DNA of 64,000 nt from Steinernema hermaphroditum (taxonomy: Eukaryota > Nematoda > Chromadorea > Rhabditida > Steinernematidae): assembly GCA_030435675.1 (NCBI GenBank), contig CM059625.1:16058001-16122000 (forward strand), given 5' to 3'. Both the position numbers and the translations under genes were made by a program. Below, one piece after another: positions 22,701 to 36,009 of this stretch (positions are counted from its first letter, which is position 1; every line of letters starts with the position of its first letter). The notes under the pieces are model-generated. The model saw only the letters and a program-made list of their open reading frames with translations, did no database searches and was not told the DNA's origin.

Positions 22701-24966
22701 AACATGACGGTTCCATCTGTTTGGTTACGAAATCGCTCACTTTACCACCGTCACCCACACCACCCACAATGTCGTCAACGCAATGCGGTGGGTGCAAAGG
22801 CATCCCCGAACGATGAGCGAAGTGAGTGGAGTCATCGGAGCGATAAGGAAAACAATAACAAGGGGCGCGTCAGATGGCTTCTGTTCGTTTAACGAGTTAC
22901 TTAGGGAATAAAAATTGGACCATAAATGGAGTGTGCTTTAGAAGCTGCTTTCAGAATACTGAATTGCGACCATGTTGAGCGCTTATCTATAAGTTGCCCA
23001 ATATACGATCAAAGATTCGAAATACGTCAAAGTGTGTAAGATAAAGCTAAAAACAGGAAAACATACATCGTCAAAATCTGCCTTATTTCCTAAGCTGATC
23101 TTCTTTCTCAATCTATTCATAGCGCGTTGGAGAATGCGTATTTTGTAGAAGCCTATACCGTGTCTACTGACTCCTAAAGCACCTTTTTTGACCCACTGCG
23201 ACCCAAATTGAACTCACTATTTCACAAAGATCAGTTCACAAATTCTTCATTGTTTCGTCTCGCCCATCGCCTCCCGCACCATTGGAATGCGCGCAAGTGT
23301 GATTTGTCGAATGTCACGGGTATATCCCGTCGACAATCAAATTTACACTACCAATCGACAAACCCTCGACAATCAACTCAAAACAAGAGTTCACAGTTGA
23401 AAAGTGCTTGAATTGTTTTCGTGAAACAAATTTAACGGAACAATATTGAACGGCATGTTGTCAAAACAACTCAGAAACAGGCATTTCATGAATAAGTTCA
23501 CTATAGGGGACATCGCAAATCCCAGGAATAGAACTGATACCACTTTGAAACTGGAGGTGGAATACTAGGATTGCTGCTGGTTTCGGCTTTTCTAGTTCGT
23601 CAAAAACCTTCCTTTAAAACGGTCTATTTTAACCACCTTTTCGGGGGAACAAGAAGGCTACAAAAATTGAAGATGAAGCTAAGAAATAGAAGCCTTCTTT
23701 CCACCCAGATCTTTCTGTTTTGGGAAATATCTCCGTGGGTAGTCCACTTTTTTAATTCCGAAGAACTATTCAGTCATAGATCCCACTTAGACGAATAAGT
23801 TGAAGTAATAGATCGAAAATTATCTCAAGGTGTATTTTATTTTCAGTTACTAATTTATATTGTTTTTGTCTAGACAACGAATCGTCTATTACCGTAGAGA
23901 AGTCATGACTGTTATTTTTTATAAATTCCGTTGCACTTTCCATAAAATATGTCCTTTCGCCCGTCGACTATTCGGTACCTCTTCATTGATGTCTAGACAT
24001 GAACTTTGCGATTAAAAATCGGCAACCGTCTGGGATAGCGACTGTTAACTCGTAAATCGCCTTTCCCTTGTCAGATATGCGCTGGAATCACTTCTCACAG
24101 GCGATCAGTTTGCACATGTTTTGTTGGTTGATACTAAAAATAGGTTGACACGTGTATATGTGCCACCGAGCATCTGAGTGGGAGTTTGAGCACATCGAGT
24201 TGCTCGTCACCTCAGGCATAAGTGTGGTCATGTGATTCGCCGACTCATATGTCGCGACGTCACTGATGAAGTCTTTCGACAGTGGACGAATACGGTGGCT
24301 GCTGACGATGGCGGTAACTAAATCAGCTAGTCTCATTTACGTAGGCTAGTGCCAGTTAAACAGAAATTGCGCATTGGAAATTCACGGGAATGGCCGGTGG
24401 TTTTGTCAGCCTTTGGAACCACACCGAGTTTTGCTGATAGGCTCATATACGCACACAATTTACAACCCCTTGATAGCACAGGCACTGAGGAATGAAGGGC
24501 GAACGTTGTGGAAACGGGAAAAAGTTTGATGCTTCTGGTTAGGGGTAACTTATTGCTATAAGTATCTCAGATCAAAGGGCACCTTAAAATGCATTTTAAC
24601 CATAGGGTTCTCACCCGATATTTTATCTTAGTGATACGTTTGTACCACATCAGTTTGGTTCGTATTCAGTCTGGGTGCTGCTTGAAATCTGCGTAGACAT
24701 TGGAACCAAAAAAGAATTGGTATGCAGACGTTTCCTCAATATGGCCTTAATAGATTCAGAGCACACCTCATGCCCACGAACGGTGTAAATGTCAGCTAGC
24801 TGTGAGTGTTGATGGTTCAGAACACAATCCCATTGATCCGCACGGACTGCCACTCGACACCGGCAATCGATCATGTCTGCCAGCGTCCGATCTCAATATC
24901 CGCACGTTGGCCTCCATCGCCGAGGGCATCGTCATCATCTCGAATTTTTGATGATTATACGCGAGG
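13764..24966. other. Gene-poor DNA, first part
   Basis: Over 11 kb without a gene I can support. Frames of 60-200 codons exist in GC-richer patches (16400-16960, 17350-18020, 19400-19940, 22170-22890) but have low-quality composition, overlap frames on the other strand and lack paired splice sites. No tRNA, rRNA or recognised miRNA precursor was found by eye. Confidence 0.5.
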
Positions 24967-24994
24967 GCAGGAGACGGCGCTGGCCGTCTCCTGC
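24967..24994. repeat. Perfect 12-bp hairpin with GCTG loop
   Basis: GCAGGAGACGGC is followed by GCTG and then its exact complement. It stands alone in gene-poor sequence. It is too short for a miRNA precursor and could be a terminator-like stem, a protein-binding palindrome or chance. Confidence 0.6.
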
Positions 24995-27900
24995 GACATC
25001 GGTGGTGCAGTTCAATTTCTTTGCAAACGCTGCCGCCGTCCGCTTGCACCGTCTCTCCACTCTCATTAATGCGGACGGCAAGGCGATGGGAAGATGGATT
25101 TTGCACGAGAAAAAAGGCCGAAAATTTGTTGCAACAAACAGAGGCGCCGTCGAAGATGATATACAATTTCCGAACAGAAATGTGAACCGCCTAGAAATCA
25201 AGGTTGCTCGCGGCCGCTTGGAGCGGAACAGATCGGAATGCGCGACCTCGACGAGCGCCTTCCGACCAACAAAATAAGCAAAAACGGAGTTGCAAAAGAT
25301 CACTGCGGACCGATTCATCATGCGTCGAATGGTGGTGGTCTTTCCCGACCTTAATACGTGTAAAATACGAATGCAACCATACATTTTAGAGAATTTATCG
25401 TTGTCCATGTAACTGAGATGTCAAAACGACTGTTACATTCAAGGTATTCCTTGGTACTCTTTTACTCCCATTAAATCAATTTGAGTCAAGTGTTTTCAGT
25501 GTTCTTAAGCTTTCACTCTTGTAAGTACGCCCTTTAACTTCCCAAGTACTCTTTAGGTTCGAATCTGCGTCACTTGTGGTCATTCCTAAATTGTCTGATA
25601 CCCAAAATACCCCTTACGCAAGAGTGCAGCCATAAAATTACAGCTTCGGTTTGGAACTTAAACTTGGCCTTCACGTCATATGGGAGCTTAAACTGAATCC
25701 CTACCATGTTTACGATACAAAGGACAAAACCACAGTCGATGTTGAGTTAGTTGGCGAATGTACTCTACAAGAAAACAACTAAACGAATTGTGAAGTGTGA
25801 GGGTGAGTCGTACTTTTATTTTTCGAGCCGAGAATGCGCAAACCGGAAAGTACGAAGACCTCGGCTGAGGTCAACAAACTGATTCCGAATAGATTTCTGT
25901 GGACTGTGAAAGTTTAACAAGAATTTTGCCCTATTTTTTGTCGTCAAAATTTGAAATCCCATCAATGTCTCTCTGAGGGCTCAATAATCATTAAGCTATG
26001 TGTCTCACTTCATTGAAGCCTCGGATTAACATGTTTTCCACCAATCGGATTCCGATGTACGTAAACAATTACTGCGTGCGCTAATCCAATCTCTCTTAAC
26101 TGCAGCTGATCTTATGAATTTCTGAAATATTTTCCGCAGAAAATAACGAGATCACCACCTGCAGATCTATGGTGGCACCCTCGAGCCGCATTTACTATGC
26201 GTTTGCTACGGTCACGCAATCTGGCGTGGTCGTCGCAATTAGCAGCACATGATCGTGATGAAGGTAATTATGCTGAGGTGAACAGTGCAGAAAATCTCAG
26301 GTTGTCAAGTCTGCATACTATAGGGGGTGGGGGGGGGGGGGGTTAAGTATGAGAATAAGTTACAGGATACGGATATCGCGTTTTTCCAGCCGATTGGGAC
26401 CCGATTGATCTGTGAAGCTTGCAATTAATTCGCGAAGCAAATACGACGTCAAACGGCAAGTGACATTCTACCCAATCAAACAATAGTTTCAAGGCAAACA
26501 AAGCACGCGAAATGGCTTTGCAAAAAACTGTTGCGAATCAGTCGTCACAAACCACAAGTGCCTGTTGTTATCGTTACAATTCGACCAAAAGACAATTTCG
26601 AAAACTTCGAAAACACTCCTCTAGCTTGTCACATTTCTCAACAATTTCATTTATATGTCGGACCCTAGAGACTATGAGTCAGTCGGAGTTATCAGGAGAA
26701 ACGGGAATCGGATTAACTTAGGCAATTTCAGTGCTCTCAGAAAGCCCAACAATCGATAGAAAAACAAAATAATGGAGAAGTGGTGCAGAGTCATACCGAG
26801 GATGCAGAGATGAAGTGACGGTTTACGAAATGCATCTGTTCTTTGTTTAGTGGTGGTTGGATATCACAAAGTCAATTTTTTAAACGAAAACATCTCAAGA
26901 TCTCTTCTATATTTAACAAGGATGAAGACATAATAAGCAAATGGATATGTCTACGAATACCATTTTGCTATTTATATTGCTAAAGACACAAAACAGAGCA
27001 CGGACCAGCTAGTAAAGACCCTCAATTGTCGTCAAACTGAAAAGCCCGCTGAATACTTGTACACGCTCCTTGTCCATGTGTCCGCTCCCAGAAAAGCTCT
27101 GCCGAACTTTACCCCGAAACACCACTCTTTGACCAATGTTGCTCTATCGGTCTTTGTGACTGATGACCTTTGGTTTCGCCGTTCTCGATTAGAAACGAAG
27201 AACGCCAACTAATAGGAGCGTACGTTCCTATTTGGGGGAACTAATAAACGCACACATGTGACGCATTGTTACCCAAAATATTTTCATTTGTTCGGCAATT
27301 AATCCACCGTGTTCTGTTGATTACAACACAAGTGCGATAATTAATAGGTGCTTGGCTCGTCGCCTGTCGGAAGCGGTGGCCGTTCGCCGGATAATAAAGA
27401 GGGATTCGCCGTAGGGATTGTCTACAAACGCGGAAGTGTCTGTCGGTATTCGCAGTAATTTATAGAACGTAAAAACAGCCGGATATGAATGGAGAAAAAC
27501 AATCAATGCAGGGGCTGAAAACTAATTTTGGTTCTCGACATTTAGATATCCATCCTCTTCTATTAAACAGTGAATGGTCGAAAATGTGATGTAGATCTAG
27601 CTTTCTATGCTTGCATCAGCTTACATATAATGCGATGATACTTAAGCTTGAGTGGATTCTCCAAGCAAGACAGATATTTGACTTTTGATCCGAAACAGTC
27701 GATAACCAATGTGTTTTTCTTCTACTTTTCGGTCGAAAGTCACCCGACGATTGATGAAGTACAAAAAATAGGAACCGTCGGGGTAGGTCGTCTCACAAAG
27801 CGGAACGCCAGTCTTTGTTTTCGTTTCTTCTGCATCGTGCGGTCAAAGCAATTCATCATCAAGCTTCTAGTCCAACTGTAAAAATAGATCGTGAAAGTGA

Positions 27901-30900
27901 CATCCTCGGCAGTTCGTCTTGGTCTTAGGAAATGTTTGTTTGTAGACTGGCCCTCCGCTGTCCACGTGTCCGACGTAAGAACATTCCATCACTGGATTAC
28001 TGTACGTCGATGACGCTTCGTTGTAACGATCTTTAAAGGGGCCACGTCAACATCGATGTCATCTGATAAGGAATGGGGTCACCTGTTACCACATATTTGC
28101 TGTGGGTCGCAAGGGAAAGAAGCTGATAGCATTTCAAATGATGTTTGTATTGCTGTACGTTTGACCCATTCATCAAACGGCGAAACAAACGGAATATTTC
28201 CGCATGCGAGCATAACAACCAACAATTAATTTAGTGGAACTAGTTTTTGGACGAATTCCGTGAAGACCTTGCCGAACAGGTTGTCGAACATTGTAATTTA
28301 TAGTGGTCGTAAAATGCGGAATTTGTTTGTAAACCATGGGTGTTTCCCCATTTGGGTTTATCCACGCAGGTCAGGTGAGTTCAAAGGTGGCGTTTCGGTA
28401 TGTTTTTGGTTGAGAATCGCATGTAGCGATCAAGAAATCCAGTCATTACGTTAGCAAGTATTATATCAAATACTAAACCTACCTGTCCCCGTGACTTTTG
28501 TGAATTTGTAGACGTCCAAGAGGAACAGGTTGCTCAGGTTTTCAAAGAGCTCGAGCTAAGAGACTACCGACGACTGGGGATCCTAGAAAACTAATTCCTG
28601 GCTTCCATAGGAAAAGGCTTTCAGCGTCACTCCTTTGTGTTTGCCTCTATCCCGCTGATTACATGAGTATTCTAGTGTTTTCGAAACAATAAAATGTAGC
28701 CCAACTCCAGGTATGCCTGTAAAATTGAAGCTGTTAGCACCGGCATAACGACAGGCAATAGAAATTCGCAGACAAATCATTTGTTTTGTTTTGTACATCC
28801 GTTTCATGTTTTGATGAAAACATCTGCAATAGGGGTTGTTATTGCTCTCGTAAAAGACCGATTACTCATATGCCTCGTGAGTGGAATTTAATTCTGTTTT
28901 TGCGGAGGTATTTCACAATGAAAGTTGAGAAATAGAAAGCAACAAAATCCGACAAAGTAAAAGGCCAAGTCGTTACTAATCGCCCGTTCACCGAGTCCTG
29001 TTCGGCGATGGAGAGGATGAGTCAGCGTCACATGGGCGCCAGATTCTTCAACAGGTGATCACCACCCTCAGCTGATCACTTTCCCAACATCCACTCAGTC
29101 CGGTCACATTCCATCATCGCCCAGCTGATGATGACTCGACGCCAGGATCCGGCGGTTCTCTCACTGTGAATCGCATGACATCTCTGTTTAATCACATCTT
29201 CGTGTTCCGATGACTGAGAGCGTTCACATGAGGCAGATGTGTGTGCAAGAGTGTTTTAGGTGACCTTTAGAGCAAACAGGGAAAGTGTAATTTTGTGAAA
29301 AAAGCAGGAAACTGCCCCAGAAAAGTACCTGTCTTTCGGATATCTCCGTCGCATTCACGATCTCCAAGATTTACACTATTATTAGCCTAATTACACTGTC
29401 GGGTCTACGTCTTACAGACGCAAAGGTCATTCCAAAAAGAAGCGTGCAACATCTGTAGAAATTATATAAAATTAGCTGCATATTAGTGACGAACTAAAGC
29501 CAGGACAAGAAACTGTGTACGGATAAAGAAAACTGCGGGGGAAGTGATCTAACAGATGGATTAATGATAAAGTTAATGCGGCGGCATTATCCTAAGAACG
29601 TCGACGTAACACTTCTTGTTTGCCAATGTCAACTCCGCTTTTTGAGGATTAGCTGTACGATCAAAGCAAACGCGTAGTTTCTCCTGTAAAGTTTATCCTT
29701 GGAATCTCAAGGCTTTATACTGCGTATGCGTTTTCGTGCAAAACCGCCGTGCAATAAAACAATTGTTAACGCACTTTGGAATTACTTCCTTATTGCGAAT
29801 CCAATTAGTTCTCAAACAAGTTAACGCTCTGGTTGGTCGTCTCTTCGAAGACAATTGGATTGAAAAAAATGAACTCTTCGCGACTAATTGTATTATGGGT
29901 TGACCTTAAATCCCATCATCCGTATTACAATGAGAACAGATATGGGGAAATCGGCTGCTGTATGGATTTCGGGCGACAAATGAGCTGTTTTTGAGTTTAG
30001 CCTGCAACCAATTCAACTCGTGATCGAGTCTTGTTTGTGAATTCACACTATTAATAGAATCAACGAGGAACAATGTGTCTTAGGAAATGCACGCACATCT
30101 CCTGATCAAGTGCGTATCGTGGCATGTTTACAAGTTTCCCGTATTCGACTGCACGTTCCTCTCAATCGGCTGACAACAACAAAGAAAAGACTCTTTCCCA
30201 CAAGTAGCGCCTTGTGAACATGGCCTCAACAAATCCTCGTTGCGCCGCCACACATGTCGAGCCATAAATACCGTTATTGCACTTGTGAAAGTTTGCCTCT
30301 CTGTGAGCCATTTGTCTGCGTAGCGTCGGTGAGGCACAAAAAAACGTGGGGAGCCCGACGAGAAACGACCGCCGGCTGGCGGTGCGCGACGGCGATGCCC
30401 TTTGACGCGTAAACTTTCTGCGCGCCCCGAGGGCAAAGTGCAGCGACGTCGTTCGTCGGTTGACAAAAATTGTGCGCTCAATTGAGCGAGGGGTCGGCAA
30501 ATCAGCAAATCAGCATCACGAGCCGTTTTGCGTCTTTGCACTCTGCACGCCGTTATCAGCTGATTAGCGCTTTTCGCGGTGGTCCCGAGAGCCAAAATTA
30601 GACACAGTCGAATGTGTTCTTGGGCACACAGGAAATGCTCTCACGTGCATGAATATTGCGTCATGATGGCTTTAGGAACGGTGCTGATAGTGATGAGTGA
30701 ATAGCGGAAGCAGAAAATGGGGATTTGCGTCATAAAGGTAAAACAGGAAATCGGAGACCGGGTCAACAATGAAAAGCACAAGAAGCGTACGGGATGTTTG
30801 TTTCTAACGGTTTTGAAGCATTTTTTGGTCCGTCGGGCAAAATTTTATCCATTGAATGGATTAGAGCCCAGCGTTCAGAAAGGAAAAGATCTGCTGATAA

Positions 30901-33580
30901 GATGCTTACATACTACAAGAGTATCTGAGCCTTCATTGACGACAAAGACCAAAAAACCACTTGTTAGGTGTGAAAATAGAAAAGATAGAGCAACAAAGAA
31001 GCTGTGAGTCCCAGACGATGAATTGATATCTGTGAGAAACTACTAAAGACTGAGTATATAGTTCCCGTAAATATGGAGTACAAAGATAAACGCAGTCGAT
31101 GAAGATTGTCCCGATTGGCAATGGGCCCTAAGGAGCATAGAAATCTCAGTGTTGCACCGTCTCATTAGAGCGATGATGAACTGTCGATTGGTAGTGAGGA
31201 ACTCAAAGAACGTGTCACTTCTGGCAGATCATTACAGCGGAGTTGCAAAAAAACAAGGAAGTCGAAGTGCCTTTAAACAGAGCACAGAAAAATGTGTCGG
31301 TATGAAATACGATCGATTTAATATTGCAACATTCCAGACGCGTTAGATCTGCTCGTTCTGGATGTCTGAGACACGACAGGCTTAGAAAATAAGGGACAAA
31401 ATTTCATTTAAGGCAGATGACTTTGTAGCGATATCAAATTCCAGTTAGATTAACGAGCTTCCACCCAATCCGATTGATCTTGTTTCACTTTTAGCCGTTC
31501 ATTGATTCAAAAACGGAACTACACTTTATTAGCGATTCAATTTTAAAGTGATCAAATTGGTTTGATCATTGACATCTGATACTTTGTCGTTCAATCAGAC
31601 GGTTTTCGCGCCGAATCTATTATACGTCTATCACTTTGTTTGGGCTGTATCACTTTCCCTTTGACGACCTACAGAGCCATTAGGGAAATTTTTCATTCGC
31701 GATTGTTTACATTCCTGTTAGTTGCCCATTTAGTGATCTCCGTTCCGAAATAGATCAACAAAAACGTGTCAGAAGAAAGTTTTGACTATGTGCTTGCACT
31801 TCGCTTCCTTATCAGCTGAGTTTCGGCGGCAGCGCGCTTCGTCGTCTAGACGGAACTGTCTACATCTGAGTGCACGGCGTTTGCACGGCTGCACATGAGT
31901 TGCTCCCGACCTGATAACTTGGCGTGCGATACAACAAGACGGATTGTGCGTACAGTAATAGATCTGAGACTAAAGTGAGATACGATACGAATCGCATGGA
32001 AAATGAAGGCCGCAACTGTGTCTTCAAGAGATTCTAAAGCAACACAAGTGAAAGACTCAATTGGAATATCAAGGCAATGGAGTGGTCACTTTTTTCATCT
32101 AAAGGAATTCGCAATCCGGAAAAGGAACCGGACGGTAAAACAGCGCTCGAAACAAAGCGAGCGGCCGATTTTGCGTACGTGCATTTCGATGTGAACCGAA
32201 TCGCCTTCTCGAATTACAATTAGTGATTCGTATCTCGAAGTAACACTCCTGTAAACTGCTCGGGAAAAAGTTGAAAGGTTCACATACAAGGGTTGAGCTG
32301 TTTTTCAGAACACTAAGAAAAGAGTACTACAAAAATGCAGGACAAAAGTGTACAGACTGAAGACTGAAAGATTCATCTTTCTACTGATTGAGCATGCTTT
32401 GAGCCCTAGAAAACGCTGAGTAATTTCAGACAGAAATATCTGTGTGAATTCTTCGCAATGTCCCCTGAAATACCGATTATTTTGACGTTAACCTCAAATA
32501 AACGATTATCTATCCATGTTAAAAAGCATTCAATTAATTTTTCAGCATTATTACCTTGATTTTGGAACATGATTTGCATCTTGTGCTAGAACACATTCTG
32601 TCCCAGGCATTTTAAGTTTACAATCTCGGCAGCTGTCCACGTGAAATTCCTTACGTCTGCATTATTTTGAACGTATCCCAAAGCGGATGCGCTCTCGGAC
32701 GCCACATCTTGATAATCTCTAGCTATAGCGTTCCCGTTATGTGCCACAAATTCCTTGCATTCCATTTGGAAATCTGGATTTTTTGCTCGCTCACCAGAGA
32801 ACCAATATCGTCCTAATATACTATGCAATGGTGTCCAATCGAACTGTGTTTGCACTTTCCCCCGGAAACGATGTCGCCGCAAAAACGGCTGCAAAAAGTG
32901 GCGACGACGTCGCCTGGCATTTGCATAGATCATCATCTCAGCTGTGTGCACAGCGACGGCAAACAGCGCTCGCCCACTGCGACAGTGATCTCGTGTGGAA
33001 ATGTCAACAGGGCATTCTTGATCGAAACATTCCCAGCGGATTTAAAGTGCACACGTGCAGAACACCTACGCGCCGCTCGACGCAATAAAAACAAATTCAT
33101 GACGGTGATTATGAGCTCGGATGATCAGGACAGACAGGATGCTAGCGATACGGCGGAATAGTAAAACTAAAAACAACAAAGTTTGGAGTTAATATCGTAA
33201 AGAATCGAGCACGTAAGTCAAAGAATGATGAAGCCCTGAAAGAAGCCTTAGAGCAGTCGTGATATATCACAATGATCTCTCGACGTAAAGCAAATCTTAT
33301 AACAACTTTCACAAAAATAATGAGATTCAAATGGCAAAACCTGCACTCAGGGTCAACTTATTACGATTGTTATTTTACGCTTACTTAAGGTTTTGAACAA
33401 AACGATTTGAAGCTCTTACGCATGGAGCCTCTGATATTGACAGTCGCCAAGGAGGATGACTGTTACAGTGGTTAACCATCGTGTATTCTCGTATCCTTAT
33501 TTTATATCTCATTAATCCTCGGGAATAATTTCAAACGAGCCCCTTAGAATAGCTTGCTACCTGCTGGAGGCAAAAAAAGC
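24995..33580. other. Gene-poor DNA, second part
   Basis: No supported gene. It contains a 14-nt poly-G tract near 26325-26341, a TCAGCTGAT cluster near 29060-29150 and 30556, and a GC-rich patch at 30300-30580 with overlapping frames on the minus strand. A reverse-strand frame at 32586-32951 has fairly normal composition but no splice partners. Confidence 0.5.
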
Positions 33581-33913
33581 GTTTGTTTACATGGATACTA
33601 CCCTGTTTTACATGGATACTACCCGCTTGCTTTAACTTGCTTTTTCAAAAAATTGTGGAGAAAGGCAAAAATTCAGTGGACAGGAAACAGTGAAAATAGT
33701 CCCCGTTTTCGGAGCTCGGAAATGTGGGTATCTCTCGCTTTTCTCACTTCTTCTCTTTTACCAAATTCACTTATCTCACGCACTTACTTTTCACTCCTGC
33801 ACAATATGTACTCTTAATTTGATGAGGTCGTTGAGCTATTTACTACAAAAGTACACAAATTTCCAGCAGCAACGCACGGGCGACACGAAACAGGTAGTAT
33901 CCATGTAAACAAA
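33581..33913. mobile_element. MITE with 27-bp terminal inverted repeats
   Basis: The left end starts GTTTGTTTACATGGATACTA and the right end is its complement, with one 1-nt gap. The left repeat is partly duplicated in tandem (TTTACATGGATACTACCC near 33587 and 33608). About 330 bp in all, with no transposase. A target duplication is not clear, so the superfamily is undecided. Confidence 0.65.
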
Positions 33914-35474
33914 CCCATTACTTATCATCCACACTTTTTTGTCTTTGCACTTTAACGCTTGTGTGGAATTTAAAGTCGAGATATTCGCATATCACAATTG
34001 CACTTTAACTAGAAAAAAGTTGTTATTGACTCCCGACGGATGCAGTTCCGCATACAGATAATTCATCATGAAAGAAACAAAAAGTAGTCAGGGCGAAGAA
34101 GTGATACGATCGCGAAAGATGAACTAATAACAGAAAATAAATCCGCTCTCATAAACAGATCACTAGATCGGTGTGGTTAGAAACCCAGTCAAGTGACGGT
34201 ACAAGACAAAATGTGAGTTTAAAAGGAGTTACAATTACTGATCCGTATAAATCTTGCCGCTTCTATCTGGGTCTCTCCTTTTTGATGCCACTTTGGAGAT
34301 AAGTCGACTGACTGCTTAACTACGTGCACTTACAAAAAGTATACAAACGCTATATAGCTGCTGAGAAACCGTCGAACGGTACGTTTCATTACCTGCTAGT
34401 TCTCCACGGTTTGGATCATTCGAACCGCGAGAATCCGATGTCAAAGAACTGCGCAGCTCAATAGTAATTCATTCGACAATCACATAAAACGAAAGTCTCG
34501 ATAAAATGTGCGGAATTCTGTTGCTCAATTATGCGGTACTCAAATGTCTCAGCGACACAAAAGGCTACAAAACTAGCACTTGTAAAACTGCTTGTTACTA
34601 CGTAATGTCCATCGATTAAGAATAAAGAGTACATAGTAATGAAACGTTATTACTTGGAATCAAAAAACCATCTGTGCGAGTAGGAGCTTTCCACCGAAAG
34701 GCCGACTTATACAGGCTTGAGTTTATGTAAAGATCAGCAAAGATCAACAGGACTTTTCGAGCATTCTTTCGATAAATGCCACACTAACAAGTCCCACTGT
34801 TGAACGACGATTTAACTCTTTCTTTCAGGGAAACCGACTTTCACGTTAGCAAAAGTGAATTAGGTGGAACAATTCTAATTTGTGTAATTGTGCGTAGCGA
34901 ATTCTGTCTTCTTTCACTTAAGTAGATATTCATCGCTTTTTGGCTTTCGACCAGACGCTCTCTTGAGGATTGAATGATAAATTTAGACGTCTGACTACCA
35001 ATTTGGGAGGTGCTATTTTGGGAAAACACATTTAGAAGTTTCGCATGGATGAGAACTTAGTGACATTTTAAAAGCACGCGAAGATCGAAAACAAGGAAAA
35101 GACAGGGATTTCTTGACTGGGCTTTGCTGTTGACAACTGTGGGTGTTGATCCCTAAGGAGCGTACAAAGTTGTATATGGTGCAACGATACAATTCTTGAC
35201 ACTTGCGCTTGGGTTCGCCGTTCTTTAGTCCTCTTTCTTCCGTCTTCCCTCAAGAGATATAGAAACTACAGAAGACCGGTGCCTTCATATGAAGCACCTA
35301 AGCTCCAACAATTACCGCATGACATGCTTACTCAAAATTGCATAGGATCGAAGGAAATACAGCATGTTTTTGAAGTTTGCAATACGTGGCATCATAGGGC
35401 AGTGACAGAAGTTTTACGCCTTTAATTTTCTAAAGGCTACGTCATCAAAGGAATGTAACCGCCTGGAATAGCGA

Positions 35475-35517
35475 ATAGGCTTAGGCAAACCCCGGCTTGG
35501 CTTAGGCTTAGGCTAAG
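35475..35517 (+). repeat. Short interstitial TTAGGC (telomere-type) repeats
   Basis: Several imperfect copies of TTAGGC, the nematode telomere unit, occur here (TAGGCTTAGGC and CTTAGGCTTAGGC). A GGGCGAGCCC palindrome follows about 40 nt downstream. A partly similar arrangement (TTAGG...AATGCCTA...AAGCGAGCC) is seen near 46331-46392, so this may be part of a dispersed repeat rather than an old chromosome end. Confidence 0.5.
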
Positions 35518-35934
35518 GACCATGCCTAGTTATTTAAAGCGAGCCCGAAGGGCGAGCCCTGATGTCGTGCTGGCTTCACTGACATCCTAGTACTACACGG
35601 CGCAAACAATGCGATATTTGCCGGTTTTATCCGTTTGGCGGTTTTGTTCGTTTGGTGGTTTTTGGCGATTCTGTCCGGGTGCCCTGTGTACACTTCCACT
35701 CATAGATCGAAATTTGCGTTCCTAAGCTGGAAAGACTTGTTTTTGCGACATCCTCACAATGTTACTCAATGAGAAAGCAGCAAACAAGCTTTATTCGCTC
35801 AAAAAAGCTGTTTATCAATGTACCACCATGAACATCTATGTAAACTTTTGTTTTTGTGATCCTTCATTTTCCCAAAAAAGAAGTGTCATAAAAATTAGTC
35901 GAAAAATTCGCAACACGCTATAGAAACATATAGC

Positions 35935-36009
35935 TGTATAAAGATATAAAGACCATATATAGATATAACGTATAAAGACCAAAAGATATAACATATAAAG
36001 ACCAGAAAA
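35935..36009 (+). repeat. AT-rich tandem repeat (TATAAAGACC units)
   Basis: TATAAAGACC recurs at about 35945, 35971 and 35993 with related AGATATAA spacers, a three-to-four-copy minisatellite with a 22-26 bp period. Confidence 0.65.

Noticed and set aside
22174..22803. 209-codon minus-strand frame
   Set aside because: Composition is irregular, with no signal, domain or exon structure; probably chance in a GC-rich patch.
26325..26341. Poly-G tract as a regulatory G-quadruplex
   Set aside because: A single homopolymer run with a matching poly-C run elsewhere (40111); such tracts are common and nothing ties it to a gene.
35475..35517. A true chromosome-end fusion
   Set aside because: Only a few imperfect TTAGGC units with no head-to-head orientation switch; too short for a telomere fusion.
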